A DNA stretch of 64,000 nt from CAVSIP01 sp963728075 (GTDB lineage: Bacteria; Actinomycetota; Actinomycetes; JAFAQI01; DASSKL01), in NCBI GenBank assembly GCA_963728075.1, contig CAVSIP010000007.1, positions 372,001 to 436,000 of the forward strand. Direction: 5' to 3'. The position numbers and the translations under genes were made by a program. Numbering within the stretch: the stretch's first letter is position 1; each line of letters opens with the position of its first letter. Below the pieces are notes generated by a model, which was not told where the DNA came from, did no database searches, and was given only the letters and a program-made list of their open reading frames with translations. Of the stretch, positions 32,358 to 39,891 are shown one piece after another.

Positions 32358-32798
32358 GTGCCGCAGGAAGAGCTCGGTGAGCTCGTCGCGCGCGCCAAGG
32401 AGCAGGCCCGCCGGCTGGTCCGGCAGGAGCTGGAGCTCGCGCGCACCGAGGCGCGCCCGAGCGTGCTGCACGCGCGCACCGCGGTCGTCCTGCTCGGCGC
32501 CTCGGCCGTCCTGGGCTACTCCTCCTTCCTCGTCCTGTGCGTCGCGATGGCGTACGGCATCAGGGCCGGCAGCGGCGCGCCGCTCGACGTCGCCTTCATG
32601 GCCGTCGGCATGTTCTTCCTCTTCGTCTCCGGGGGTGCGGGGACGTTCGGTCTGCTGGGCCTGCTGCGGATGCGCGGGCCGCGCCGGACGAAGAAGACCC
32701 TGCGCGACACCCTCGCCTGGCTGCGCCACCCGAGGTACGCGCCGGACCCGCACCTGGAGGAGCTGCGGGCCTCGCACCGCACCCGCGGGGTCACCTGA
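32358..32798 (+). CDS. Phage-holin-III-like (Phage_holin_3_6) membrane protein
   Basis: This 146-residue protein has an N-terminal amphipathic helix (ELGELVARAKEQARRLVRQELELARTEA), two membrane helices (about 42-70 and 78-100) and a basic cytoplasmic tail (RRTKKTLRDTLAWLRHP). This is the plan of the actinobacterial phage holin family protein, which is chromosomal and often associated with envelope genes rather than phages. The GTG at 32358 is preferred because GGGGAGG lies 6 nt upstream. ATG at 32325 would add 11 residues. Confidence 0.75.
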   Translation: MPQEELGELVARAKEQARRLVRQELELARTEARPSVLHARTAVVLLGASAVLGYSSFLVLCVAMAYGIRAGSGAPLDVAFMAVGMFFLFVSGGAGTFGLLGLLRMRGPRRTKKTLRDTLAWLRHPRYAPDPHLEELRASHRTRGVT

Positions 32799-32824
32799 CC
32801 CGTTCGGACTCACCCCTTGTCGCG

Positions 32825-32840
32825 TGTGACCTGCGTCACC
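32825..32840. promoter_or_regulatory. CRP-family-like binding site
   Basis: TGTGACCTGCGTCACC fits TGTGA-N6-TCACA with one mismatch. Its 14-bp core differs at one base from the site at 17667-17682. It lies 61-76 nt upstream of the R2lox-like start codon. Confidence 0.5.
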
Positions 32841-32852
32841 TAGCGTGCGGGA

Positions 32853-32869
32853 CTAGAGCGCCGTTCTAG
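32853..32869. promoter_or_regulatory. Operator-like palindrome CTAGAGCGCCGTTCTAG
   Basis: A 17-bp near-perfect palindrome (one mismatched pair) lies 31-47 nt upstream of the R2lox-like gene. The half-site CTAGA(A/G)CG recurs at 43426-43442 upstream of the MFS-crotonase-synthetase operon. The form TAGAAC-N-GTTCTA is typical of TetR-type regulators of lipid metabolism. Confidence 0.5.
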
Positions 32870-32900
32870 CCGGAGCGCTCGCTGCCGAGGAGGTACCCGC

Positions 32901-33905
32901 ATGGCGGAACGCAAGAGCCCGACCGCAGTGCTCCACGAGGGGCCGCGGGCTTTGTCCGACCAAGAGGCCGAGCAGATCGAGCGCAGTGACCTGCGCGCCA
33001 TCCGCGACATCGACATCGACGACGTCATCGAGCTGGTCCACAAGGACCTGCGCACGCTCCCCGACTTCCCGACGCTGTACCGCAAGTACCTCAAGCAGCG
33101 CTGGGACGTCTACGACCTCGACTTCACCCAGGACCGCAAGGACTGGACGGAGAAGATGACCGAGGAGGAGCGCGAGTCCTTCATGGGCATCGCCTCCGGC
33201 TTCCACCACGGCGAGCGGCAGGTCGAGATCGAGCTGCCCATCTTCATGATCGGCGCGACCGAGGAGGAGAAGATCCACATCGCCGCGCAGATCGAGGACG
33301 AGGCGCGGCACACGGTCTTCTTCGACCGGTTCTACCGCGAGGTCGTCGGCTTCGAGGGCGACGACCTGATGGCGATCCTCGACCGCTCGTTCCCGTGGGT
33401 CGCGGAGACGTTCGTCGGCCCGTTCGGCCTGCTCGCCTACCAGGCGGAGGAGCTGCGCCGCGACCCCTACGACGAGCGCGCGCGGGTCCGGTACGGCACG
33501 AACTACTTCCTCTGGATCGAGGGCGTCCTCGCGCTGTCGGTCATGAAGGTGACGCTGTCGTACGCGCGGTGGAAGGGATTCCTGCCCGCGTACTACACCG
33601 GGTTCACCGCGACCTGCCGCGACGAGTCGCGGCACGTGCAGGGCGGCATGCGCTACCTGCAGGACGCGGTCACCAAGGACCCGACCATGATCAACGAGAT
33701 CCACAACACGCTGCGCACGATCCTGTCGCTGTCGGCGGCGCGCAGCCGGGAGATCTACTTCGAGCCGCTCGGCTGGACCGAGGACGAGGTCCAGCTGCTG
33801 TTCTTCCAGCAGCTGCGCCGCAAGCTGAACGACGTCGGCATCGACCTCGCGCCGGACATCGAGGAGATGCTGCAGAACGCGCAGATCACCCTGGCGGGGG
33901 GCTGA
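32901..33905 (+). CDS. R2lox-like diiron/Mn-Fe ligand-binding oxidase (ferritin superfamily)
   Basis: This 334-residue helical protein looks like a ribonucleotide reductase beta subunit but has R2lox features. Predicted metal ligands are Glu105 (GFHHGERQV), Glu134/His137 (EDEARH), Glu207 (WIEG) and Glu242/His245 (DESRH). Val108 and Tyr202 sit exactly where R2lox proteins form the Val-Tyr ether cross-link (Glu+3 and Glu-5). Phe141 replaces the radical Tyr of class I R2. Known R2lox proteins bind a long-chain fatty acid. ATG at 32901 follows AGGAGG at 32889. An SCP2 lipid-carrier gene follows after a 5-nt gap. Automated annotation would probably call it NrdB; no nrdA is nearby. Confidence 0.8.
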   Translation: MAERKSPTAVLHEGPRALSDQEAEQIERSDLRAIRDIDIDDVIELVHKDLRTLPDFPTLYRKYLKQRWDVYDLDFTQDRKDWTEKMTEEERESFMGIASGFHHGERQVEIELPIFMIGATEEEKIHIAAQIEDEARHTVFFDRFYREVVGFEGDDLMAILDRSFPWVAETFVGPFGLLAYQAEELRRDPYDERARVRYGTNYFLWIEGVLALSVMKVTLSYARWKGFLPAYYTGFTATCRDESRHVQGGMRYLQDAVTKDPTMINEIHNTLRTILSLSAARSREIYFEPLGWTEDEVQLLFFQQLRRKLNDVGIDLAPDIEEMLQNAQITLAGG

Positions 33906-33910
33906 CCGGC

Positions 33911-34381
33911 ATGGCCGCGAAGTTCTTCAGCAAGGAGTGGGCGGACCAGGTCCGGGAGGTCCTGCAGACCGGTCCGACCGCCGCGGACAAGGAGGGCAAG
34001 CTCCAGGAGTACTGGGACTTCTTCGACCTCGTCCGGTCGATGTACCCCGGGTCCTGGGCGCTCGGCTGCCGTGACCTGCCGGCGGAGTACGGCGGCGCCC
34101 CGGCGTACCTCTACGTCCAGTGGGAGGGCGGCAACGTCGCCGACTGCCGCATCATCGGCCCGGACGACCCGCTCGAGGCGACGTTCGTGCTCACCATGGA
34201 CTACGCCGACTGGAAGGCGCTGCACGAGGGCTACGACGCGCAGCGCACGGTGATGTACCGGAAGATCCTCATCGAGGAGGGCGACATCCTCGAGTTCTTC
34301 AAGGGCATCTACTTCTTCGTCGAGTGCCTGGCGCTCATCGGCGCGATCGACGCCGACTACCCGCAGCTCGCGAAGGCCTGA
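33911..34381 (+). CDS. SCP2-type sterol/lipid-carrier domain protein
   Basis: This 156-residue single-domain protein starts with ATG at 33911, 5 nt after the R2lox-like stop. It has the SCP2-like pattern YLYVQWEGGNVADCRIIGPDD, ATFVLTMDYADWKALHEG and MYRKILIEEGDILEFFKG, a helix-strand fold with a hydrophobic tunnel for acyl chains. No signal or membrane segment is present. Tight coupling to a fatty-acid-binding oxidase suggests that it delivers or removes the lipid ligand. A strong terminator follows. Confidence 0.8.
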   Translation: MAAKFFSKEWADQVREVLQTGPTAADKEGKLQEYWDFFDLVRSMYPGSWALGCRDLPAEYGGAPAYLYVQWEGGNVADCRIIGPDDPLEATFVLTMDYADWKALHEGYDAQRTVMYRKILIEEGDILEFFKGIYFFVECLALIGAIDADYPQLAKA

Positions 34382-34393
34382 CCCGCACCCGCT

Positions 34394-34439
34394 CGCGTGT
34401 GACGCCCTGCCGGTTCCGACCGGCAGGGCGTCACACGCG
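34394..34439. terminator. Perfect 21-bp hairpin terminator
   Basis: Arms 34394-34414 and 34419-34439 are perfectly complementary (core GTGACGCCCTGCCGG) with a TCCG loop. It fills the 58-bp gap between the SCP2 stop and the convergent lysozyme stop, so it should end transcripts from both sides. Confidence 0.85.
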
Positions 34440-36155
34440 TCAGGGGACGGTGACGGTGCGGCAGCCGAGGACCGGGTTCGTGGAGCCGGGGCCCTGGTTG
34501 ATCGCGTACAGGCACACCCGGTGCTGCCCGGACGCTGCGGCGACCGTGCCGCTGAACCCGTGCTCCGCGCCGTACGCCGGGTACGTCCGGCCGATGTCGC
34601 CGCGGGTGTCGCCGGCGTGGAACGCGGTGACGACGTGGCCGTCGACGGCCACGTGCACCCACAGCGGCGCGGTGGTGTCGGGGTCGATGGTCCAGCCGCG
34701 GACGGCGATGCCGCCGCTTGCCGGCTGCACGCTGTCGACGTGCCCGAACGGCGTCGTCTCGACGTGCACGGTGCGGCAGCCGAGCACCGGGTTCGTCCCA
34801 CCGCCGATGTTGATGGCGTACAGGCAGACCCGGTGGTCGCCGGCTGCTCCGACGCCGACGGTTCCGCTGAAGCCGTGGTCGGAGCCGTAGCCCGGGTACG
34901 CCGCCGCGATGTCACCGCGCGGGTCCTTGGCGCGCAGCGCGGTGACGACCTGGCCGTCCACCGCCACGTGCACCCACAGCGGGTCGGCGACGTCGGGGTC
35001 GATGGTCCAGCCACGTACGGCGATGCCGCCGGGAACGCGGGCGACGCCGTCGACGTGCCCGTACGGGGTCGTCGCGAGCGTCACCTGGCCACAGGAGATC
35101 TTCGGGTTGCCGTGCCCGTATCCGATGTTGATGGCGTACACGCACAGGTCGCGCGTCCCGCCCGCGGCCGGCACCTTCGCGGCGAACCGGTGGTCGGTAC
35201 CGAAGCCCGGGTAGGCGGCCGCGACGTCCGGGCTGGGTTGGTCCGCGGCGAAGCCGGCCACCATCCGCCCGTCGACGTAGGTGTTGATCTGCACGGCGTC
35301 GGTGGTGTCCGGGTCGATGGCCCAGCCCTGCAGCAGCAGGCCCCCCGGCTGCCGGATCGCATGGTCGAGGTTGCCGAAGGGGTTGCTCGCGTACGCCGAC
35401 GCGCCCGCACCGTTGGCCAGCGCGTCGAAGTTGGTCACCGCGCAGCAGAACCGGTTGAGGTCGACGTCGCCCTGGATGCCCGGTACCGAGCCGGTGGACG
35501 TGTACTGCCAGAACGTCCAGGTCTGCCAGCCGCCCGGCGGCTGCACCTGGCTGGGGTCGTTCGTGTAGCGCGCGAACCAGAGCCGGTAGCCGGTGAGGGC
35601 GGTGGTGTCGCCCATCTGGTGCTGCCAGAAGTACTGGTAGGTGTAGATCATCGGCGCCCGGCCGGTGAGCCGCTGCACCTCCTGCAGCCAGGTCCTCGCC
35701 CAGGTCGTCAGCTCGTCCGCGGAGAGCCCGTTGTCGGTCTCCATGTCGAGGACGGGCGGCAGGTCGCGGCCGCCGTGCATGGTCCCCGTCACCGAGACGT
35801 AGTAGCGGGCCTGGGCGACGGCGCTGTCGACGACCGGCCGCTCCGGCTCTGCGTAGTGGTAGGCCCCGCGGGCCAGGCCGACGGCGCCGGCGTCGCGCCA
35901 GTCGGCGGCGAAGTACGGGTTGGTGTACCACTGGCCGTTGCGCCGCCCGCCCGGCCCCTCCGTGGCCTTGATGAAGGCGTAGGTGTGGCCGGCGGCCTTG
36001 ACCTGGTGCCAGTCGATGGCCGCCCCGTTGGGGTGCTGCCAGTTCGACACGTCCGGCCCGGTGAGCGAGGCCCACGCGGACGGTGCCGCCCCCAGGACGA
36101 AGGCCGCCGTCGCGGCCACGGTGATCCCCCGCCGAAGTCGTGCTGCCAAGCGCAT
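34440..36155 (-). CDS. Secreted GH25 lysozyme with three C-terminal repeats
   Basis: This 571-residue protein has a signal peptide (residues 1-29, ending SAWAS) and a GH25 muramidase domain (about 30-240) starting GPDVSNWQHP with the catalytic pair in VLDMETDNG. Three tandem repeats of about 100 residues follow, each with FGHVD/FGNLDHA, GW(A/T)IDPD, (A/Y)VDG, AYPGxGxxHxF, C-V/L-YAINxG and NPxxxC. Repeats 2 and 3 are most alike. The repeats resemble wall- or glycan-binding modules and each holds one conserved Cys pair. ATG at 36155 is preceded by AGGGATGAG. Confidence 0.9.
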   Translation of the reverse strand: MRLAARLRRGITVAATAAFVLGAAPSAWASLTGPDVSNWQHPNGAAIDWHQVKAAGHTYAFIKATEGPGGRRNGQWYTNPYFAADWRDAGAVGLARGAYHYAEPERPVVDSAVAQARYYVSVTGTMHGGRDLPPVLDMETDNGLSADELTTWARTWLQEVQRLTGRAPMIYTYQYFWQHQMGDTTALTGYRLWFARYTNDPSQVQPPGGWQTWTFWQYTSTGSVPGIQGDVDLNRFCCAVTNFDALANGAGASAYASNPFGNLDHAIRQPGGLLLQGWAIDPDTTDAVQINTYVDGRMVAGFAADQPSPDVAAAYPGFGTDHRFAAKVPAAGGTRDLCVYAINIGYGHGNPKISCGQVTLATTPYGHVDGVARVPGGIAVRGWTIDPDVADPLWVHVAVDGQVVTALRAKDPRGDIAAAYPGYGSDHGFSGTVGVGAAGDHRVCLYAINIGGGTNPVLGCRTVHVETTPFGHVDSVQPASGGIAVRGWTIDPDTTAPLWVHVAVDGHVVTAFHAGDTRGDIGRTYPAYGAEHGFSGTVAAASGQHRVCLYAINQGPGSTNPVLGCRTVTVP

Positions 36156-36181
36156 GTGTGCTCATCCCTCCCGACACCGAT

Positions 36182-36192
36182 GACGTTACGTC
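36182..36192. promoter_or_regulatory. Short palindrome GACGTTACGTC
   Basis: An 11-bp perfect palindrome lies in the 110-bp divergent region between the lysozyme and the MDR reductase genes, 27 bp from the lysozyme start. It could be an operator. The evidence is symmetry only. Confidence 0.25.
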
Positions 36193-36265
36193 GCACGCCG
36201 ACCGCAGGGGGGCATTTCGGGCGGGGATCGTGGCCGGCGGGTCGCCTGGCAGGATCGGTGGCGTG

Positions 36266-37276
36266 GTGAGCAGCCGAGAGTGGCATCTGGTCAAGCGGCC
36301 GCAGGGCCGCCCGGTCCCGACGGACTTCGCGCTCGTCGAGCGCGACCTGCCCGATCCGGCGGGCGGCGAGGTGCTCGTACGCAACGTGTACATGTCGGTG
36401 GACCCGTACATGCGCGGCCGGATGAACGAGGGCCCGTCGTACGCCCCGCCGTACCAGCTCGACCGGCCGATGTACGGCGGGTCCGTCGGCGTCGTCGAGC
36501 GGTCCGGCACCGACGCCCTGCCGGAGGGCACGGCCGTGCGCACCAACACGGCGTGGCAGGAGTACGCCGTGCTGCCGGCGGCGTCGTGCGAGGTGGTCGA
36601 CCCGGCCGTCGCGCCCCTGCCGGCCTACCTCGGCGTGCTCGGCATGCCGGGGATGACCGCGTACGTCGGGCTGTTCGACGTCGGCGACCCGAAGCCCGGG
36701 GAGACGGTGTTCGTCTCGGCCGCGTCCGGCGCGGTCGGCAGTCTGGTCGGGCAGCTGGCCCGCGAGCACGGCTGCCGGGTCGTCGGCAGCGCGGGCAGTG
36801 CCGAGAAGGTTCGCTGGCTCACCGAGGAGCTGCGCTTCGACGCGGCGTTCGACTACCACGACGGCGACCTGGTCGGGCAGCTGCGCGCCGCAGCCCCGGA
36901 CGGCGTGGACGTGTACTTCGACAACGTCGGCGGCGCGCACCTCGAGGCCGCGATCGAGTGCATGAACCCGTTCGGCCGGATCGCCGCCTGCGGGATGATC
37001 TCGCAGTACGACACCCCGCAGCCCGGGCCGACGAACCTGCGGCTGGTCGTCGGCAAGCGGATCCGGCTGCAGGGGTTCATCGTCTCCGACCATGTCGACC
37101 GCGGGCCGGCGTTCGTCGAGCAGGTCGGCGGCCTGCTGCGTGCGGGCAGGGTGGTCTACCGGGAGACCGTCCGGGAAGGGCTGGACCAGGCGGTGCAGGC
37201 GTTCCTCGACCTGCTCGAGGGCGGCCACCACCTCGGCAAGCTGGTCGTCCGCGTGAGTGAGGACCCGTTCCGGTGA
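36266..37276 (+). CDS. NADP-dependent MDR reductase (prostaglandin reductase/CurA type)
   Basis: This protein of about 336 residues belongs to the zinc-independent medium-chain dehydrogenase/reductases. Typical blocks are REWHLVKRPQGRP, NVYMSVDPYMRGRM, GMPGMTAYVGLFDVG, VFVSAASGAVGSLVGQLA (nucleotide-binding loop), DYHDGDL, VDVYFDNVGG, GMISQY and RLQGFIVSDH. It should reduce activated double bonds of enones. Starts GTG 36263 and GTG 36266 are both possible. Its stop overlaps the synthetase start, so it opens a three-gene acyl-metabolism operon. Confidence 0.9.
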   Translation: MSSREWHLVKRPQGRPVPTDFALVERDLPDPAGGEVLVRNVYMSVDPYMRGRMNEGPSYAPPYQLDRPMYGGSVGVVERSGTDALPEGTAVRTNTAWQEYAVLPAASCEVVDPAVAPLPAYLGVLGMPGMTAYVGLFDVGDPKPGETVFVSAASGAVGSLVGQLAREHGCRVVGSAGSAEKVRWLTEELRFDAAFDYHDGDLVGQLRAAAPDGVDVYFDNVGGAHLEAAIECMNPFGRIAACGMISQYDTPQPGPTNLRLVVGKRIRLQGFIVSDHVDRGPAFVEQVGGLLRAGRVVYRETVREGLDQAVQAFLDLLEGGHHLGKLVVRVSEDPFR

Positions 37277-38769
37277 CCTATCCCTTCGACCGGTCCGGCA
37301 TCACCCGCGGGCCGGACGGCATCGCGCGGTACGACGGGCTGCCCGGCTCGGTGGTCGCGATGCTGCGCGCGACCGTCGACCGCTCGCCCGCTGCCGACGC
37401 GGTCGCCGAGGCGGGCGGCGAGCACGTGGACTACCGCGGTCTGTGGGACGCCGCCGCCCGGGTCGCGGGCGGCCTGCGCGCGCAGGGCGTCGGGCGCGGC
37501 GACCGGGTCGCGGTCCGGCTGCCGAACGGCCTGCCGTGGGTGCTGGCGTACCTCGGCACGCTGCTCGCCGGCGGCGTCGCCGTACCGGTGAACACCCGGT
37601 TCACCAGCGAGGAGGCCGCCTACGTCGTCGACGACTCCGGCGCCACGGTCGTCCTCGACTCCCCGGACCTGCCCTCCAGCACGCCGTACGCCGACGAGTC
37701 GCTGGGCCGCGACGACCTGGCCGCGCTGTTCTACACGTCCGGCACGACCGGCTTCCCCAAGGGGGCGCGCACCACGCACGGCAACCTGCTGTCGATCGTG
37801 GAGTCGACCCGGCGGATCCGCGGCTACGGCCACGACGCGGTCGGCGAGCGCAACCTGGTGTCCGTACCGCTGTTCCACGTGACCGGCTGCAACAGCCAGC
37901 TCGTGTCGATGCTGTACGTCGGTGGCTGCGCGGTGGTGCTGCCGCGGTTCTCCGTGGGGGCGTTCCTCGACGCCCTCGAGCGGGAGCGCGTCACGATGTC
38001 GACCGCGGTGCCGGCGATCTACTGGCTGATGCTCAACGCGGCGGAGTTCGGCCGGCGTGACCTGTCCGCGCTGCGGATCCTGTCGTACGGCGGGGCGCCC
38101 ATCGCCCCGGAGCTGGTCGCCCGGCTGCGCGCCGCACTGCCCGGTGTGCGGCTCGGCAACGGCTACGGGCTGTCCGAGGCGGCGAGCGTCGTGACGTACC
38201 TGCCGGACGAGTTCGCCGACGCGCGCCCGGAGACGGTCGGCTTCCCGATCCCGGTCGACGACCTCCGGCTCGACGTCGACGGGGAGGGTCCGGGCGAGCT
38301 CCTCGTCCGCGGGCCCAACGTCGTCGACGGCTACTGGAACAAGGCCGCCGAGACGGCTGCGGCGTTCCGGGACGGCTGGCTGCACACCGGTGACGTGGCG
38401 ATGATCGACGGGGACGGCTTCGTCACGGTGCTCGACCGGGTGAAGGACATGATCAACCGGGGCGGGGAGAACGTGTACAGCCTCGAGGTCGAGAACGTGC
38501 TCGCCGCCCACGAGGCAGTGGGCGAGGTGGCGGTCGTCGCCGTGCCGGACGAGGTCATGGGCGAGAAGGTCGGCGCCGTGCTCGTCCCCGCCGGCGGCGC
38601 GCTCGACGTGCCGGCGCTGCTGACGTACGCCCGCGAGCACCTCGCCGACTTCAAGGTTCCCGAGTACGTCGCCGTGCTCGACGAGCCGCTGCCGCGCAAC
38701 CCCGGCGGCAAGGTCCTCAAGCGCACCCTCGCCGGCGACGTCCGCTGGCGGTCCACCCGGGAGGTCTGA
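37273..38769 (+). CDS. Acyl-CoA synthetase (AMP-binding family)
   Basis: This 498-residue adenylate-forming enzyme starts with GTG at 37273. Motifs in order are FYTSGTTGFPKGARTTHGN (P-loop), GNGYGLSEAA, GWLHTGDVAMIDGDGF, DRVKDMINRGGENVYSLEVE (hinge) and the catalytic lysine in NPGGKVLKRTL. The stretch between GATVVLD and DLAALFYTSG is shorter than usual. It should activate a carboxylic acid to its CoA ester. The 1-base ATGA-type overlap with the SDR gene indicates coupled translation. Confidence 0.92.
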   Translation: MTYPFDRSGITRGPDGIARYDGLPGSVVAMLRATVDRSPAADAVAEAGGEHVDYRGLWDAAARVAGGLRAQGVGRGDRVAVRLPNGLPWVLAYLGTLLAGGVAVPVNTRFTSEEAAYVVDDSGATVVLDSPDLPSSTPYADESLGRDDLAALFYTSGTTGFPKGARTTHGNLLSIVESTRRIRGYGHDAVGERNLVSVPLFHVTGCNSQLVSMLYVGGCAVVLPRFSVGAFLDALERERVTMSTAVPAIYWLMLNAAEFGRRDLSALRILSYGGAPIAPELVARLRAALPGVRLGNGYGLSEAASVVTYLPDEFADARPETVGFPIPVDDLRLDVDGEGPGELLVRGPNVVDGYWNKAAETAAAFRDGWLHTGDVAMIDGDGFVTVLDRVKDMINRGGENVYSLEVENVLAAHEAVGEVAVVAVPDEVMGEKVGAVLVPAGGALDVPALLTYAREHLADFKVPEYVAVLDEPLPRNPGGKVLKRTLAGDVRWRSTREV

Positions 38770-39491
38770 TGCAGGGCAAGGTCGCGATCGTCACCGGCTC
38801 GTCGTCCGGCATCGGGGCCGCGGTGGCCCGCCGGTTCGCCGCCGAGGGGCTCGCCGTCGTCGTGAACTCGGCGCGCTCGGTGGACACCGGGCGGGCGCTG
38901 GCGGAGGAGATCGGCGCGCACTACGTCCAGGCGGACGTCTCGGTGGAGGAGGACGCGAAGCGGCTGGTCGCCGAGACCGTGGAGCGGCACGGGCGCCTCG
39001 ACGTCCTCGTCAACAACGCCGGCACCACCGTGAAGATCCCGCACACCGACCTCGAGGCGGCGACACCGGAGATCTTCCGCCGGATCTACGACGTCAACGT
39101 CGTCGGCACCTGGCAGGTCACCGTGGCTGCCATGCCGCACCTCAAGGCGACCGGCGACGGCTGCGTCGTGAACGTGTCGTCGCTGGCGGGGGTCGCCCCG
39201 CGCGGGAGCTCGATCCCGTACGCCACCAGCAAGGCGGCGCTGAACCACCTCACCCGGCTGCTCGCCAACGCGGTCGGTCCCGAGGTGCGGGTGAACGCGG
39301 TCGCGCCGGGGCTGATCCGTACGCCGTGGACCGCCGACTGGGACGCCGAGCACGAGGCGGTGCAGGCCATGACGCCGCTGCGCCGCTCCGGCGAGCCGGT
39401 GGACATCGCGGACACGGTCTGGGGGCTGGTGATCTCCCGCTACGTCACCGGCGACGTGTGGGTCGCCGACGGCGGCATGCACCTGAGGTGA
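38769..39491 (+). CDS. Short-chain dehydrogenase/reductase
   Basis: This 240-residue classical SDR has TGSSSGIG (cofactor binding) near residues 9-16, NNAG near 81, catalytic Ser in NVSSLAG and the YATSK motif. C-terminal LVISRYVTGDVWVADGGMHL is typical of the FabG-like group. It is the last gene of the MDR reductase/acyl-CoA synthetase/SDR operon and probably acts on a 3-oxo or hydroxyacyl intermediate. Substrate not predictable. Confidence 0.92.
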   Translation: MQGKVAIVTGSSSGIGAAVARRFAAEGLAVVVNSARSVDTGRALAEEIGAHYVQADVSVEEDAKRLVAETVERHGRLDVLVNNAGTTVKIPHTDLEAATPEIFRRIYDVNVVGTWQVTVAAMPHLKATGDGCVVNVSSLAGVAPRGSSIPYATSKAALNHLTRLLANAVGPEVRVNAVAPGLIRTPWTADWDAEHEAVQAMTPLRRSGEPVDIADTVWGLVISRYVTGDVWVADGGMHLR

Positions 39492-39607
39492 CTAGTCCAT
39501 AAGGTTCACGTCCCGCTTGCCGATAGAGAGGGTGACCGCGTAACCGCGCGGGTGCTCCACTCGTTGTAGGTAGCGACGGGGGCCACGTCACCGAGGAGGT
39601 GCTCACG

Positions 39608-39775
39608 ATGTGCAGTCACCGCCCGCAGTGCCCGCCGGCTGACGCGCCCGACTGGAGCGCCGCCCACATCACGCACGCGCACCCCGAGCAGGGGTGGAAC
39701 CGGCTGTGCAACGGCGTCATCGTCTTCGACGACGGCGGCGTCCTCGCCCCGCCACCGGTCCCCGCCGCCGCCTGA
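39608..39775 (+). CDS. Small Cys-containing protein (DUF5999-like), 55 aa
   Basis: This short protein begins MCSHRPQCPPADAPDWSAAH and contains HPEQGWNRLCNGVIVFDDGG. AGGAGG at 39594-39599 stands 8 nt before the ATG. Three Cys (2, 8 and 34) and the HPEQGW-LCNG block match the small actinobacterial DUF5999 proteins as I remember them. Function unknown. It is transcribed alone after a 116-bp gap and ends at a complex hairpin region. In the gap, TAACC and CGTT spaced 16 nt apart (near 39541-39565) resemble an ECF-type promoter, but only weakly. Confidence 0.75.
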   Translation: MCSHRPQCPPADAPDWSAAHITHAHPEQGWNRLCNGVIVFDDGGVLAPPPVPAAA

Positions 39776-39793
39776 CCCGCACCCACCAGCCGT

Positions 39794-39875
39794 CTTCGTG
39801 CGGCCAGTGACCGCCTTCGTGCGCCGTACTGGGGTCAAACAAGATCGCTTGACCACAGCAGGCCGCACGAAGGCG
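39794..39875. terminator. Nested inverted repeats between convergent genes
   Basis: CTTCGTGCGGCC (39794-39805) pairs with GGCCGCACGAAG (39861-39872). A second copy, CGCCTTCGTGCG (39812-39823), pairs with CGCACGAAGGCG (39864-39875). Inside, GGTCAA (39833-39838) pairs with TTGACC (39849-39854). The two left arms compete for one right arm. The position, between the small gene and the convergent synthetase, suits a bidirectional terminator. Confidence 0.6.
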
Positions 39876-39891
39876 TAGGGGGTGGGAGGCG

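Noticed and set aside
32358..32798. Prophage marker because of the holin-like protein
   Set aside because: No other phage genes are around it; this family is a common chromosomal membrane protein in actinobacteria.
32901..33905. Class I ribonucleotide reductase beta subunit
   Set aside because: Phe replaces the radical Tyr, the Val/Tyr cross-link pair of R2lox is present, and no nrdA lies nearby.
39541..39565. ECF sigma promoter upstream of the 55-residue protein
   Set aside because: Only a partial match (TAACC, 16 nt, CGTT); too weak to list as a feature.
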